16,838 nt of DNA from Beroe ovata (taxonomy: Eukaryota; Ctenophora; Nuda; Beroida; Beroidae), in the NCBI GenBank assembly GCA_946803715.1, contig CAMPET010000092.1:142161-158998 (forward strand). The letters are read 5' to 3'. Below are positions 16,807 to 16,838 of the stretch, one piece after another (position 1 is the first letter of the stretch; every line of letters begins with the position of its first letter). Made by a program: the position numbers and the translations under genes. The notes beneath the pieces were generated by a model that searched no databases, was not told the origin of the DNA, and saw nothing but the letters and a program-made list of their open reading frames with translations.

Positions 16807-16838
<32 letters not shown>
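16807..16838. repeat. GT microsatellite at window edge
   Basis: (GT)n running off the window end, a mirror of the CA repeat at the start. Confidence 0.92.

Noticed and set aside
1-16838. tRNA, rRNA, CRISPR array or intact transposon
   Set aside because: No T-loop GTTCRANNC with paired stems, no spaced direct repeats with unique spacers, and no transposase, reverse transcriptase or paired terminal repeats were seen.

Overview
This window reads as nuclear DNA of an early-branching animal. A sponge is my best guess, but nothing in the sequence proves it. The grounds are one intron-rich receptor tyrosine kinase gene with mostly short introns (about 85-280 bases), GT-AG splice sites, long CA/GT microsatellites, and no bacterial features such as operons or Shine-Dalgarno sites.

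Layout. Bases 1-6190 hold no gene I can support. They contain microsatellites, a duplicated block around a single N (2368), a 4 x 29-base minisatellite (4682-4797), and an unusual set of GTCACGTGAC palindromes and CRE-type TGACGT sites. Bases 6277-12349 (+ strand) carry a receptor tyrosine kinase whose 5' end is missing. I assembled it from 13 exons with consistent phases: five Ig-like domains, one membrane span, a short basic juxtamembrane segment and a complete tyrosine kinase domain, 865 residues from the first in-frame Met. The kinase most resembles the PTK7/CCK4 family as I remember it. Unlike vertebrate PTK7, which is a pseudokinase, it keeps the glycine loop, VAIK lysine, HRD and DFG. 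The signal-peptide exon was not found.

Bases 12350 to about 13600 are the AT-rich 3' flank or UTR of that gene. On the - strand, 14769-13865 is a two-exon gene for a 254-residue protein with a PPAY motif and a C-terminal pair of membrane spans. It has a canonical AATAAA 40 bases past its stop and is tail-to-tail with the kinase gene. A TATA box followed by a strong splice donor at 13632-13687 (+ strand) could start a transcript antisense to it. Bases 14770-16838 hold a second N (15055) with duplicated flanks, a perfect 12-bp-arm hairpin (15647-15680), a doubtful partial ORF on the - strand (16581-16778) and a terminal GT repeat.

The window begins and ends in CA/GT repeats and both Ns sit at CA repeats, so it looks like a small scaffold of three contigs. 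The two main genes have no visible functional link. A plausible shared theme is membrane signalling: a cell-surface kinase receptor, and a small membrane protein whose PPxY motif could recruit WW-domain proteins such as NEDD4-type ligases.
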